Part shown: positions 9,833 through 18,327 of the stretch, piece by piece
Layout: each line of letters opens with the position of its first letter
How positions within the stretch are numbered: the stretch's first letter is position 1
Source of the DNA: Alphaproteobacteria bacterium
GTDB taxonomy: Bacteria; Pseudomonadota; Alphaproteobacteria; Micavibrionales; Micavibrionaceae
Direction: 5' to 3'
DNA length: 64,000 nt
Assembly: GCA_021775955.1 (NCBI GenBank)
Contig: JAJFGU010000021.1
Span: forward strand, 115,702-179,701
Position numbers and translations under genes: made by a program
Notes under the pieces: model-generated
The model's input: the letters and a program-made list of their open reading frames with translations, nothing else
The model's database searches: none
What the model was told of the DNA's origin: nothing

Positions 9833-10882
9833 ATGAGATTACTTATTATAACCGATGCCTGGCGCCCGCAGATTAACGGAGTGGTCCGCACTTACGAGCA
9901 TATCAACCAAGAGCTGAGGGATATGGGCCATGAGGTCGATGTCATCGGACCCGGCGATTTCCCAAGGCAAATGCCCCTGCCCGGCTATGGCGAAATCAAA
10001 CTGGCGCTCGCCCCTTACCGCCGTCTTGTGAAAATGATTGAAGACCATGCACCCGAAAGCATCCATATCGCCACCGAAGGCCCGTTAGGCTGGGCGGCGC
10101 GGCGCTATTGCCTTAAAAATGACCTGCAATTTTCAACCTGTTATCATTCGCATTTCCCGGATTACCTGGCGCAAAGGGCCGCCAAATATCTAAGCGCCCT
10201 GCACGCACCGGTGCATGAAACCACCAAAAAGGCGATCCGGCATTTTCATGCCCCCTCCGCCGCGATGATGGTGGCCACACAAAGCCTCGAAGAAGAGCTT
10301 AAAGACTGGGGCTTTGAAAATCCGATGCTACGCCTGTCGCGCGGGGTTGATCTGGGTCTGTTCAAACCCGGCGAAAAGACCCTGTTCCATGATTTACCCG
10401 CACCCGTCGCGCTGTATGTTGGCCGCGTCGCGCTGGAAAAAAGCATTGAAGATTTCCTCTCCATGAACTGGGAAGGCTCCAAAGTCATTGTCGGCGACGG
10501 GCCAAGCCTGGCTGCTTTATCCCAAAAATACCCGGATGCTCATTTCGCCGGAATCAAACAGGGCGAAGACCTGGCCCGTCATTATCAATCCGCCGATTTA
10601 TTCGTCTTTCCATCGAAAACCGACACCTTCGGCATGGTGCTGGTCGAGGCGCTGGCTTGCGGCCTGCCGGTGGCTGCTTATGACGTCACCGGACCAAAAG
10701 ACATTATTACCGGGGATTTCCTGGGCGCTCTTGTCGGAGCATCTGTGGATAACTTAAGCAAAGCCTCATATAAAGCTCTGGAATCAAATAAAAAACAGGC
10801 CCGCCACGCGCACGCAGCCAGCCTCTATAGCTGGAAAAACGTCGCAAAGCAGTTTACAAAAGCGATGATTCCAGTAAATTAG
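9833..10882 (+). CDS. GT4-family glycosyltransferase (alpha-mannosyltransferase-like)
   Basis: A 349-residue GT-B glycosyltransferase. The N-terminal domain starts with ITDAWRPQINGVVRT, the acceptor-side signature of MgtA/GDP-mannose-dependent alpha-mannosyltransferases, and contains CYHSHFPDYL. The C-terminal nucleotide-sugar domain begins near LYVGRVALEKSIEDF and has the EX7E-type motif in FPSKTDTFGMVLVEALACG. It probably adds a hexose to a lipid or glycan at the inner membrane. Donor and acceptor cannot be read from the sequence. It stands alone; the downstream gene is not related. Confidence 0.85.
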   Translation: MRLLIITDAWRPQINGVVRTYEHINQELRDMGHEVDVIGPGDFPRQMPLPGYGEIKLALAPYRRLVKMIEDHAPESIHIATEGPLGWAARRYCLKNDLQFSTCYHSHFPDYLAQRAAKYLSALHAPVHETTKKAIRHFHAPSAAMMVATQSLEEELKDWGFENPMLRLSRGVDLGLFKPGEKTLFHDLPAPVALYVGRVALEKSIEDFLSMNWEGSKVIVGDGPSLAALSQKYPDAHFAGIKQGEDLARHYQSADLFVFPSKTDTFGMVLVEALACGLPVAAYDVTGPKDIITGDFLGALVGASVDNLSKASYKALESNKKQARHAHAASLYSWKNVAKQFTKAMIPVN

Positions 10883-11058
10883 GCACTCTTATACTTTTTT
10901 GAGACAGTTTATAACCCAGGCCGGGTTTAGGAAGAAACATAATTACACGTTTTGCGTGTATTGGAGTTTTTTATTGTAAATTATGAAAAAAATTGTTGCA
11001 TTAAATAGGCATAATATGTATATAAATATGCACAGCAGAAATAAGGAGTAATACTGAG

Positions 11059-11439
11059 ATGAACAGAACGCTTAGTCTAGCTGAAGATGTAATTGTTGAT
11101 GATACCACGGACTTCAGCCCGTCATATTCTGACAAGGTCCTTACAGCAGAAAGGGACGATCCGGAAAAAATTGCCAGCGAGCACGAACTCAACGGGCATG
11201 AAGAAGATAGCCCACAGGATGCGTCTGACTGGCCTCAACACGTATACGAGCAGAACAAAAGATGCCATAAGATAAAGGCAGACGATAAGAAAACTGCAAA
11301 ACAACAATGGAAGTATGCAGTCTCTGCGACAGCTGACCCGAACGGCAATACGGTTGTAGAATTGAATGGTACAAATCCCGGTGGTCATGTATTAGTATTA
11401 GCCGACCCATCAGGCCTTAAAGAGCCTACGCCTATATAG
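11059..11439 (+). CDS. Small acidic protein of unknown function
   Basis: A 126-residue protein not recognised. An AAGGAG ribosome site lies 12 bases before the ATG, which supports translation. The sequence is hydrophilic and rich in Asp and Glu in its first 60 residues; the C-terminal half (about 85-120) contains a more ordered block (KYAVSATADPNGNTVVELN) that could be a small beta domain. No signal peptide or membrane segment. It ends 37 bases before the exported Lon-like protease on the same strand, so the two may share a transcript and a role; this is inference from spacing only. Confidence 0.6.
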   Translation: MNRTLSLAEDVIVDDTTDFSPSYSDKVLTAERDDPEKIASEHELNGHEEDSPQDASDWPQHVYEQNKRCHKIKADDKKTAKQQWKYAVSATADPNGNTVVELNGTNPGGHVLVLADPSGLKEPTPI

Positions 11440-11476
11440 CCAGTTCTTGTGTAAACTGCGCCAATGAGTAAAGACC

Positions 11477-12364
11477 ATGACGCAAAAACCATGGAGCAGT
11501 GGACTTAAAGGAACATTCGCCGCATCCATGTTTGCCCTTACAACCATGGCGTTTCCTGCTTTTGGCGCTACCCCCACAACAGTCTCGGAATTTAATACGA
11601 AGGCAACAAGCGGCCAGACAGCGGCTCAGAAACCCTGCCAGATTTACAAACCCGGCGAAAAACCGCAAGCCCCAGGACTGGACGATAGCTGGTGTCCGGT
11701 TTTGGTGCTTGGCGTTACGCTGGATAACAACCTGCAACCGGTTGGCATTGTTACTTTTGTAGACCTGCTCGTTGAAAAGAGAGAAGATAAAGACGGATTG
11801 AGGATTCTTTTTTTGGAATACCCTGGGCGTTTTTCTCCCTATGCTCAGGAGGCAATCAAAAAAGGAATACAAGAAGCAATAAATTTTCTACATAGGGAAG
11901 ATATCATTTCGCCGGATGCGCCAACGGACTCCCTGACCCTTGTCGTCACTTTCCCATCCCGAGGTCTAACCATGTACGGAGACAGCCTCTCTGCTACAGT
12001 TTCTGTCCACTTCGCCTTAATGATTGCAAAAGCCCTTGGAGCAGAGCAAGGCAAATACATGAAAACATGCCGGGCCCTCACAGGCGCCATAGGAGAAAAA
12101 GGGGCTATCAATGCGGTGGGAGGGATTCCCTATAAAGTCTATGCGGGCGCAATCAATCGTATCCCTCATATCCTGATCCCGGAGGAGCCCAGCCAGACCG
12201 ACGATCCTTATCAAAATCCAGACTTTATGCGCGTATCTTTTGTCAAAGGTTTGAAGGGGGCATATACCATGATGACCGATCCATGCAATAAAACACAGAT
12301 AACCGAGGTCATCCTGCCGCTGCCAAACCCGCCCCAATCGCTACAACCGCTGCACGCATATTAA
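11477..12364 (+). CDS. Exported stand-alone Lon-type (S16) serine protease
   Basis: A 295-residue protein with an N-terminal signal peptide (about 1-31, ending FPAFGA). The C-terminal half matches the Lon proteolytic domain: GDSLSATVSVHFALMIAKAL aligns with the DGPSAG region, giving Ser172 as nucleophile, and the LTGAIGEKGAINAVGGI segment aligns with MTGEITLRGQVLPIGGL, giving Lys220 as the general base; HILIPEE matches the Lon KTVLIP strand. There is no AAA+ ATPase or PDZ domain, unlike Lon and YlbL. A protease acting in the periplasm or outside, without ATP, is therefore predicted. The dyad is inferred by eye alignment; activity is untested. An upstream ATG (11464) is out of frame. Confidence 0.75.
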   Translation: MTQKPWSSGLKGTFAASMFALTTMAFPAFGATPTTVSEFNTKATSGQTAAQKPCQIYKPGEKPQAPGLDDSWCPVLVLGVTLDNNLQPVGIVTFVDLLVEKREDKDGLRILFLEYPGRFSPYAQEAIKKGIQEAINFLHREDIISPDAPTDSLTLVVTFPSRGLTMYGDSLSATVSVHFALMIAKALGAEQGKYMKTCRALTGAIGEKGAINAVGGIPYKVYAGAINRIPHILIPEEPSQTDDPYQNPDFMRVSFVKGLKGAYTMMTDPCNKTQITEVILPLPNPPQSLQPLHAY

Positions 12365-12401
12365 TAATTGATATCCCGCATAAGGTAGATTAAAAATAAC
12401 C

Positions 12402-12764
12402 ATGCCCCGTATCTTGCTTGCAGAAGATGATGATTCCATGCGCGAATTCCTGGCTCTGGCTCTGGAGCGCGCTGGTCATGATGTCACCGCCAAAGCTGAC
12501 GGGCTGGAAGCGCTCGCCGCGCTCGAGAAAAACGGCGATTACGATTTGCTGCTCACCGATATTGTCATGCCCGGCATGGACGGGATTGAGCTTTCCCAGC
12601 TTGCCTTGAAAAAACGCCCTGCCTTAAAGGTCATGTTTATCACCGGCTTTTCCGGCGTGGCCAAAGACCTGGAAGACGCAGGCAGCGACAAAGCCAACAT
12701 TCTGGCCAAGCCGTTTCACCTGAATGACCTGGTCGAGCGGGTCGAAACCCTGCTCGCGGCTTAG
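12402..12764 (+). CDS. cpdR: Single-domain response regulator CpdR
   Basis: A 120-residue receiver domain with nothing attached. It has the acidic pocket (AEDDDS), the phospho-acceptor Asp in LLTDIVMPGMDGIEL, the conserved Thr/Ser in VMFITGFSG and the Lys in LAKPFHLNDL. The PFHLNDLV ending and LLLTDIVMP are typical of CpdR, which in alphaproteobacteria is phosphorylated by the CckA-ChpT phosphorelay and, when unphosphorylated, primes ClpXP to degrade CtrA and other cell-cycle proteins. Identification rests on length and these motifs. It precedes tRNA-Val. Confidence 0.9.
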   Translation: MPRILLAEDDDSMREFLALALERAGHDVTAKADGLEALAALEKNGDYDLLLTDIVMPGMDGIELSQLALKKRPALKVMFITGFSGVAKDLEDAGSDKANILAKPFHLNDLVERVETLLAA

Positions 12765-12842
12765 GGCCGGCAGCATAAAACAAAACCCTTGAAAATTCGG
12801 GCGCGGCCCATTACTGATGAGGGCCTAAACCGCAAACAGAGT

Positions 12843-12917
12843 GGGCGGTTAGCTCAGCGGTAGAGCACTTGCTCGACACGCAAGGGGTCGGCGGTTCGAA
12901 ACCGCCACCGCCCACCA
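12843..12917 (+). tRNA. tRNA-Val (anticodon GAC)
   Basis: A 75-nt cloverleaf with encoded CCA. Acceptor GGGCGGT (12843-12849) pairs with ACCGCCC (12907-12913); D-stem GCTC/GAGC; anticodon stem CTTGC/GCAAG; T-stem GGCGG/CCGCC with TTCGAAA loop. Loop TCGACAC places anticodon GAC at 12875-12877. Position 33 (12874) is C instead of the near-universal U. A TTGAAA-N17-TACTGA promoter-like sequence lies at 12789-12817. Confidence 0.93.
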
Positions 12918-12944
12918 TTACTCCTTATTATAGGGGTATGTTTA

Positions 12945-13070
12945 GAAGTCGGATTTTGTTTGTGCATTTAGAACAATGCCTTGTCTGATAAGTCCTCTCC
13001 TTGCACCCGGGCTTTCAAAAAATCCGACACACCCAATTATGCCCCCAGAATTTTAAGAAAATCAGACTTC
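12945..13070. repeat. Inverted-repeat remnant downstream of tRNA-Val
   Basis: The 305 bases between tRNA-Val and the 919-residue gene hold no gene. GAAGTCGGATTTT (12945-12957) pairs with AAAATCAGACTTC (13058-13070) with one mismatch, and GTCGGATTTT also matches AAAATCCGAC (13019-13028) perfectly. CCCAATTATGCCCCCAGAA (13032-13050) resembles 29452-29470 near tRNA-Glu. These look like remains of an integration event. A TTGACA box is present at 13153-13158, but no good -10 is paired to it. Confidence 0.5.
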
Positions 13071-13222
13071 GAAATGGTGTTGCGTTGAAAGTCAATTGAT
13101 GACAGATCGGGAAAAGCACCTGTAATGCTTTGTGGTGTGAATGTTATTTATATTGACAAAAAACAATCATTATGGCAATAAATGGGGCTGTAAATGTAAT
13201 TTGTGTATATTAGAGTACAAAA

Positions 13223-15982
13223 ATGCCAAATAACCATAGTATTGAATTCAAGGCACGGCAGCAGCCTTCTAGGATTTTGCCAGGTGAAGGAGAAAAGCCC
13301 CTAAATAATCCGTTGGCTAAAAAAGCCAGGGAGCGTGCGCGGTATTCGTTGGACAAAGTAATTGAAGCTGCCCGTGGTGATCGCCCTGTTTTAGGTGGAG
13401 ATAACATAGGGGGAAAATGGCTTGCGGTGCAAATTAAAGATATGTCTACAAGAGGATTTCTTTTGCAAGAATCTGAGGCGTACTTCAGAACCCGTGAACA
13501 TACAAAGGTTCTTGGTCAAAACCCTACCGGACATTTTTTAGTTCAGGAAAAGCAAGCTTTGCTGAATGAACTAGGTAATGTCACTGGTTTGCGCGTTGCA
13601 GGCACGGATATTGCGTTACGGAGCAAGGGGCAGATCGAAAGAATGCAGGATAACACCCGCATTACGGTTGCTTTACCAGGTGATTTAAATACCTTGCAAG
13701 AAATGCTCGACCTTATTACTAAAAAGCTGGATGGCGAAGCGAGGGATCAATTGCTTGTGATCGAAAATCCATCCTATGAAGGCGAAGGTCATTTTTGGGA
13801 TGAAATTTTACGCAGTATAAAAATACTTGATAAAAATTTGCGTGTCGGTACTGATCCCATGGATCAACGGGCTTATGTTGATTTGGATGCGTTGGCGCAT
13901 CATCATGGTATTTATATTACGGAACAGAGAAGCGATACTGTTGCTCTTGTTCGTTCTCTTGATGAAAGGTTTCCACAAAAGTTGAGCCTACCGGAAGCTT
14001 CGCCTGTTATTCCGGATGGGTCAATTCTCTTTGTTGCTACAGGCACGATGAAAAAATATGAGGAACTGGCACGTCTTTTTCAAGAAAATGACGTTAAGGC
14101 AAGAATTCGACCAATATTTGAATTAGTTGATATGTATGTTAGCCCCAAAGAGTCAAGCGGGACATATGAAGGCAATGTCGCAGAAAAAGCCCGGGCGGCT
14201 CTTGATGCATGGCATCAGATGGATGAAGAAATACGATTAAAGAGACTCCAACATCTTGGTATCTCAAAAGCGCAAGCTTTTATATTGGCGGAAGATTCTG
14301 GTTTTCATTTTATGGAACCAGATCTTCCTATCGAAGATGAGTTTGGTGATATACGCCATAAGATTGATGTAACCGCTCCATTTCCAGGTGTTGAAACTGG
14401 TCCGGGAACAATTGGTAGTAACGGTATTACAAATTTTATGGAGAAAATTCGCCAGATTTTTGATCGTCGCGCCAACCCCAATCGAGGCGTTGTTAAGAAA
14501 TCAGTCTTGGCCATTATGCCTTTAGAGCAACCTAAATACGGTGACCAAAGAATGTATATGGTGGGCGCTGAAGTGACCGGCAGCTTTACGACTAGGCCGT
14601 TTCCTAATGCGGGCACTATTGAAATTGACAATTATTTGATGTCTGATCCTATACCTGGATTGCCGCGAGGACAAACCGAAGCACAAATGGCTGATCGGTT
14701 TCTTTTGCATTACAGTCCCCGTGCTGTTGCATGGCAAAGCCTTGCAATTGAACTCGGTGTGGCCAACGGAACACATGCAGCTGCCAAAAATGATTTTGAG
14801 AAGCAATTTGCTGCGGCTGTTGTTGTAGACTTTTCTGATAATGCATTGGTCTCTCAGGCGGGCGCGCTGGAAAGAATGATATTTAAAAATGGTTTCGGTG
14901 TTATAAAGCTTGATGCGAGTATTGATTGCGCGAAAGACCCACAGGATAAAGTATTTGCGAAGTCTGACGGGATGGTTTTTGTCTTTGACCCTGCGCGGGC
15001 GCGGGAAGATTTCTGGCGTAATATTTATATGCTTACTTCTGCCATTGTGTCGGAGCAAACACACGATAAGTATAAGTTTCTAAAGCCGACATACATTGTC
15101 AATCCCGAAGGTGCGTTTGATGATCTTATGGCCCTTATCTATGATTTCCATCATCTTGGCACTGTGCCAGAAGACCCAGAAACACTGATTAGGCAAGTGG
15201 TTACTGTTGATGAAGCCATCGACAGGTTGCAGCAAGACCGTTTATCGTATCGCCGCTATGATCTGCCAGGCTATGCCGTCAGAGAAAATCCGTTTGAAAT
15301 TGAAGGTCGTGCTTCGACAAAGGATTTTAATATTGGCATTTTTATGTCAGCCAGTACCGAAAATGCAAAGTATCTGGAAGACGCAGAGCGTTTAACAAGA
15401 GGATTGATTGAAGAAGATATAGGTATTGTCACAGGCGGCGGCGCATTTGGTCCAATGGGTAGAAGCACCGAGATTGCTCATGCAATGCGCGGTAGCCATA
15501 AGGCGTTCCATGCTGCCTCCAATGTACCACATATCATGTCTAGTGAAGGAGATGTACGTGACCTTGTGAGTCAATTTCAAGTGTCTCGCGATATTTATGA
15601 GCGTATGGAGTTTATGCTGGATCGTTCGGATGCATTTATTATTACTCCTGGCGGTACTGGGACGGTACAGGAATTAGCCTTACTGGCACTTTTAAAACAG
15701 CATGCCCTAGATAATAATGATGAATACGCTAAACAAAAAATGGAAGGTAAAGATATTATTATTGTAAACACAAAGATTGAGTATTGCGGTAAAGATCGTG
15801 GCTTCTACGATAAATTGTTAGAAATCATTCCGAAAGAACATTTTGCTCGATTAGGCATTCACGTCGTCTCCAATGCTGAAGAAGCGAAACAGAAAGCTCT
15901 TGAACTTCGCCAGCGTAAAATGGGACAAGATTACGTTCCGCAAAAGCATGTGCGGAATACTTTAATGGAACAACGTCCATAA
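13223..15982 (+). CDS. LOG-like / HAM1-ITPase-like / LOG multidomain fusion protein
   Basis: A 919-residue protein whose modules can be read directly. C-terminus (about 700-895): a full LOG-type Rossmann domain with TGGGAFGPMG (737-746) and PGGTGTVQE (809-817), the PGGxGTxxE phosphoribohydrolase signature. Middle (about 266-512): a HAM1/RdgB-like NTP pyrophosphatase domain with FVATGTMKKYEEL, GTYEGNVAEKARA, AEDSGF and DPIPG. Near 100-255 a degenerate LOG-like half domain has LPGDLNTLQE (151-160) where PGGxGTxxE would be. Region 525-645 has the layout of a third, motif-less module (SDGMVFVFDP). LOG enzymes cleave the N-glycosidic bond of nucleoside monophosphates; HAM1 enzymes hydrolyse non-canonical NTPs to NMP. 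A protein that makes and then cleaves an NMP is the simplest reading, but unproven. It is visibly less GC-rich than its neighbours and directly follows tRNA-Val, so transfer is likely. Confidence 0.8.
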   Translation: MPNNHSIEFKARQQPSRILPGEGEKPLNNPLAKKARERARYSLDKVIEAARGDRPVLGGDNIGGKWLAVQIKDMSTRGFLLQESEAYFRTREHTKVLGQNPTGHFLVQEKQALLNELGNVTGLRVAGTDIALRSKGQIERMQDNTRITVALPGDLNTLQEMLDLITKKLDGEARDQLLVIENPSYEGEGHFWDEILRSIKILDKNLRVGTDPMDQRAYVDLDALAHHHGIYITEQRSDTVALVRSLDERFPQKLSLPEASPVIPDGSILFVATGTMKKYEELARLFQENDVKARIRPIFELVDMYVSPKESSGTYEGNVAEKARAALDAWHQMDEEIRLKRLQHLGISKAQAFILAEDSGFHFMEPDLPIEDEFGDIRHKIDVTAPFPGVETGPGTIGSNGITNFMEKIRQIFDRRANPNRGVVKKSVLAIMPLEQPKYGDQRMYMVGAEVTGSFTTRPFPNAGTIEIDNYLMSDPIPGLPRGQTEAQMADRFLLHYSPRAVAWQSLAIELGVANGTHAAAKNDFEKQFAAAVVVDFSDNALVSQAGALERMIFKNGFGVIKLDASIDCAKDPQDKVFAKSDGMVFVFDPARAREDFWRNIYMLTSAIVSEQTHDKYKFLKPTYIVNPEGAFDDLMALIYDFHHLGTVPEDPETLIRQVVTVDEAIDRLQQDRLSYRRYDLPGYAVRENPFEIEGRASTKDFNIGIFMSASTENAKYLEDAERLTRGLIEEDIGIVTGGGAFGPMGRSTEIAHAMRGSHKAFHAASNVPHIMSSEGDVRDLVSQFQVSRDIYERMEFMLDRSDAFIITPGGTGTVQELALLALLKQHALDNNDEYAKQKMEGKDIIIVNTKIEYCGKDRGFYDKLLEIIPKEHFARLGIHVVSNAEEAKQKALELRQRKMGQDYVPQKHVRNTLMEQRP

Positions 15983-16020
15983 TTTGAATCTTTAGTGATA
16001 ATGCCACCAAACTTATTTAT

Positions 16021-16048
16021 CGTACAGGATACTAAATGATCCTGTACG
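16021..16048 (+). terminator. Perfect 10-bp hairpin after the LOG/ITPase fusion gene
   Basis: CGTACAGGAT (16021-16030) and ATCCTGTACG (16039-16048) form a perfect stem around an 8-base loop, 38 bases after the stop codon. Only a weak T-rich tail follows, so it may be a terminator or a binding site. The remaining 270 bases to the ABC-F gene show no gene. Confidence 0.5.
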
Positions 16049-16319
16049 TTATTGAGATTGCTGGGATGTGATTTGGGGGTACTTACCAAAAAGAAAAAAT
16101 CAATAAGTTTCAAGAACAGCGCCCTAAGTCTTCAATTCAATCCCAGCACCGCCACAGATACCAACAGCCTCACAATGACGTCCTTCAGGGGCTTGGGTGG
16201 TCTAGTATCACAGGACGTTCTAGCACTAGCCGCCGGGCCGGAGCAAGGATAAGAAACCTTCCTCTGCGCCTCTTTCTATGCCATAAGCTCCCATTGAAAA
16301 AGAATAAGAGTCCCAATTC

Positions 16320-18179
16320 ATGTTAACTGTTTCAGATCTGACCTATAAAATTGGCGCACGCACCATATTGGATGAGTGTGACGTCACGATCATGGATAAC
16401 TGGAAAGTTGGCGTGGTTGGGCTTAATGGGGCTGGAAAGTCCACATTGTTTAAACTCATCGCCGGTGAGCTGACGCCTGATGGTGGCACCGTCGAAAAAA
16501 ATGCCAAACAACGCATGGGCATGGTGCGCCAGGACATCCCCGAGGTTGAAACATCGCTTATAGACCTTGTGCTTGAGGCCCACATTGAGATGGCCGATCT
16601 GTGGAAACAAACCGAAACCGAAGAAGACCCCAATAAAATCGCCGATATCTATCAGCGTCTTTCTGATATGGATGCCTATTCGGCTCCTGCCAAAGCCTCG
16701 CGCTTGCTCACCGGGCTCGGCTTTAAGGAAGAGCAATTAACTGAGCCATTTTCTTCCTTCAGTGGCGGCTGGCGCATGCGCGTGGCTTTGGCCGCAGCCC
16801 TGTTCGTCGAGCCTGAAATCCTGCTACTGGATGAGCCGACAAACCACCTGGATTTAGAGGCCATCATGTGGCTCGAAGGCTATCTCGCCGCCTATCCGCA
16901 CACATTGCTGATTATCTCCCATGACCGTGAAGTGCTTAATAAATGTATCGACCACGTTATCCATGTCGATCGCCAAAAGCTCAAAATGTATACCGGAAAC
17001 TACGATACCTTTGAGCGTGAACGCGCTGAGGCCCTCGGCCTCCAGCAAAAAATGCATGAAAAGCAAAAAGCCCAACGGGCCCATATGCAAAAATTCGTCG
17101 ACCGCTTTAAAGCCCAGGCCTCTAAAGCGACCCAGGCACAAAGTCGTATGAAGGCATTGGAAAAAATGGATATTGTCGACGCGGTTATCGCCGATCGTGC
17201 GGTGCATTTTACCTTCCCCAATCCGAAGGAAATTGCCTCGCCTATGATCTCAATCGACAAGGCGGATATTGGCTATACGAAAGGGAACCCCGTCCTCAAT
17301 CGCGTCCATGAAAACATCGATAATGATGACCGTATCGCGCTGCTTGGTGCCAATGGTAATGGTAAATCGACGCTTATTAAGCTCATCGCCGATAAACTTC
17401 AGCCCATGAGCGGTGAAGTGCGCCGCTCTCCTAAAATGCGCATTGGCTATTTCTCCCAGCATCAGACAGAAGAGCTGGATGTTAATTCCACGCCCTATCA
17501 GGAAATGCTGAGCCTTATGCGCAATAGCAATCCAGATGTGGTAGAGCCCAAGGTGCGCGCGAAACTTGGTGCGTTTGGCTTCTCAAAAGACCTCGCCGAT
17601 AACAAAATTTCGTCCCTCAGTGGTGGTGAAAAAGCCCGGCTTCTGTTTGCCATCATGAGCTTCGACGCGCCGCATTTGCTGCTGCTGGATGAGCCAACAA
17701 ACCATTTGGATATTGATGCCCGCGAAGCCCTCGTCCAGGCCCTCAATAATTACGACGGCGCGATCGTCATCGTCTCTCACGACCCCAACATGGTGGAGCG
17801 TGTGGCCGACCGCCTCTGGGTCGTACGTGACGGTGAATGCCATCATTTCGACGGCGATTTAGAAGATTATCGTAATTTCACCATCCAGGCCCGCCGGGAT
17901 CAGCGCAAAAAAGACAAAGAGAAAAAGGGAAAGGCCTCGCTTGTAGATGATGGGGCGGCAGAGACAAAGCAAGCCGCCAATCCGCAAGCGATCGCCAAGT
18001 TGGAAAAGAAAATCGCAAAACTAGAAGCGCAGAAAACCGAGCTCGAAACCCTGATGAACGCGGAAGGGTTCTACACAGCGCCCAATATTGATACCGCCCG
18101 GATACAAGAAACACACACGAAAGTGCTGGCAGATTTGGTGGTGGCAGAAACAGAATGGATGGAAGCGCAGGAGGGCTAG
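16320..18179 (+). CDS. ABC-F family ATPase (YheS/Uup type)
   Basis: A 619-residue protein with two ABC domains and no membrane segment. Domain 1 has Walker A GLNGAGKST, signature FSGGWRMRVALA and Walker B ILLLDEPTNHLDLE; domain 2 has GANGNGKST, LSGGEKARLLFA and LLLLDEPTNHLDID. A charged linker (about 220-290) joins them, and the C-terminus (about 525-615) is a Lys/Glu-rich coiled coil. ABC-F proteins act on the ribosome, relieving stalls or, in some cases, giving antibiotic resistance. The long C-terminal coiled coil favours YheS or Uup over EttA; the subfamily is not certain. It is transcribed alone. Confidence 0.9.
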   Translation: MLTVSDLTYKIGARTILDECDVTIMDNWKVGVVGLNGAGKSTLFKLIAGELTPDGGTVEKNAKQRMGMVRQDIPEVETSLIDLVLEAHIEMADLWKQTETEEDPNKIADIYQRLSDMDAYSAPAKASRLLTGLGFKEEQLTEPFSSFSGGWRMRVALAAALFVEPEILLLDEPTNHLDLEAIMWLEGYLAAYPHTLLIISHDREVLNKCIDHVIHVDRQKLKMYTGNYDTFERERAEALGLQQKMHEKQKAQRAHMQKFVDRFKAQASKATQAQSRMKALEKMDIVDAVIADRAVHFTFPNPKEIASPMISIDKADIGYTKGNPVLNRVHENIDNDDRIALLGANGNGKSTLIKLIADKLQPMSGEVRRSPKMRIGYFSQHQTEELDVNSTPYQEMLSLMRNSNPDVVEPKVRAKLGAFGFSKDLADNKISSLSGGEKARLLFAIMSFDAPHLLLLDEPTNHLDIDAREALVQALNNYDGAIVIVSHDPNMVERVADRLWVVRDGECHHFDGDLEDYRNFTIQARRDQRKKDKEKKGKASLVDDGAAETKQAANPQAIAKLEKKIAKLEAQKTELETLMNAEGFYTAPNIDTARIQETHTKVLADLVVAETEWMEAQEG

Positions 18180-18327
18180 TTTTCGGCCAAAAGTAGACAT
18201 TAAATAATTGGGAAAATTGGTTGCTCTTCTGTTAATGTAAGGTATCCACTTTCAAAAAAATCTATATGGTCAGTCCGTGCAAACATTTAGTTCCGTATAT
18301 TTAGACTAAAAAGCTTATAGATAAAGA

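Noticed and set aside
14522..15064. 180-codon frame antisense to the LOG/ITPase gene
   Set aside because: Lies wholly inside a well-supported gene on the other strand and shows no motif or ribosome site.
16052..16252. 66-codon frame before the ABC-F gene
   Set aside because: No ribosome site, no motif, begins close to the terminator hairpin; treated as chance.
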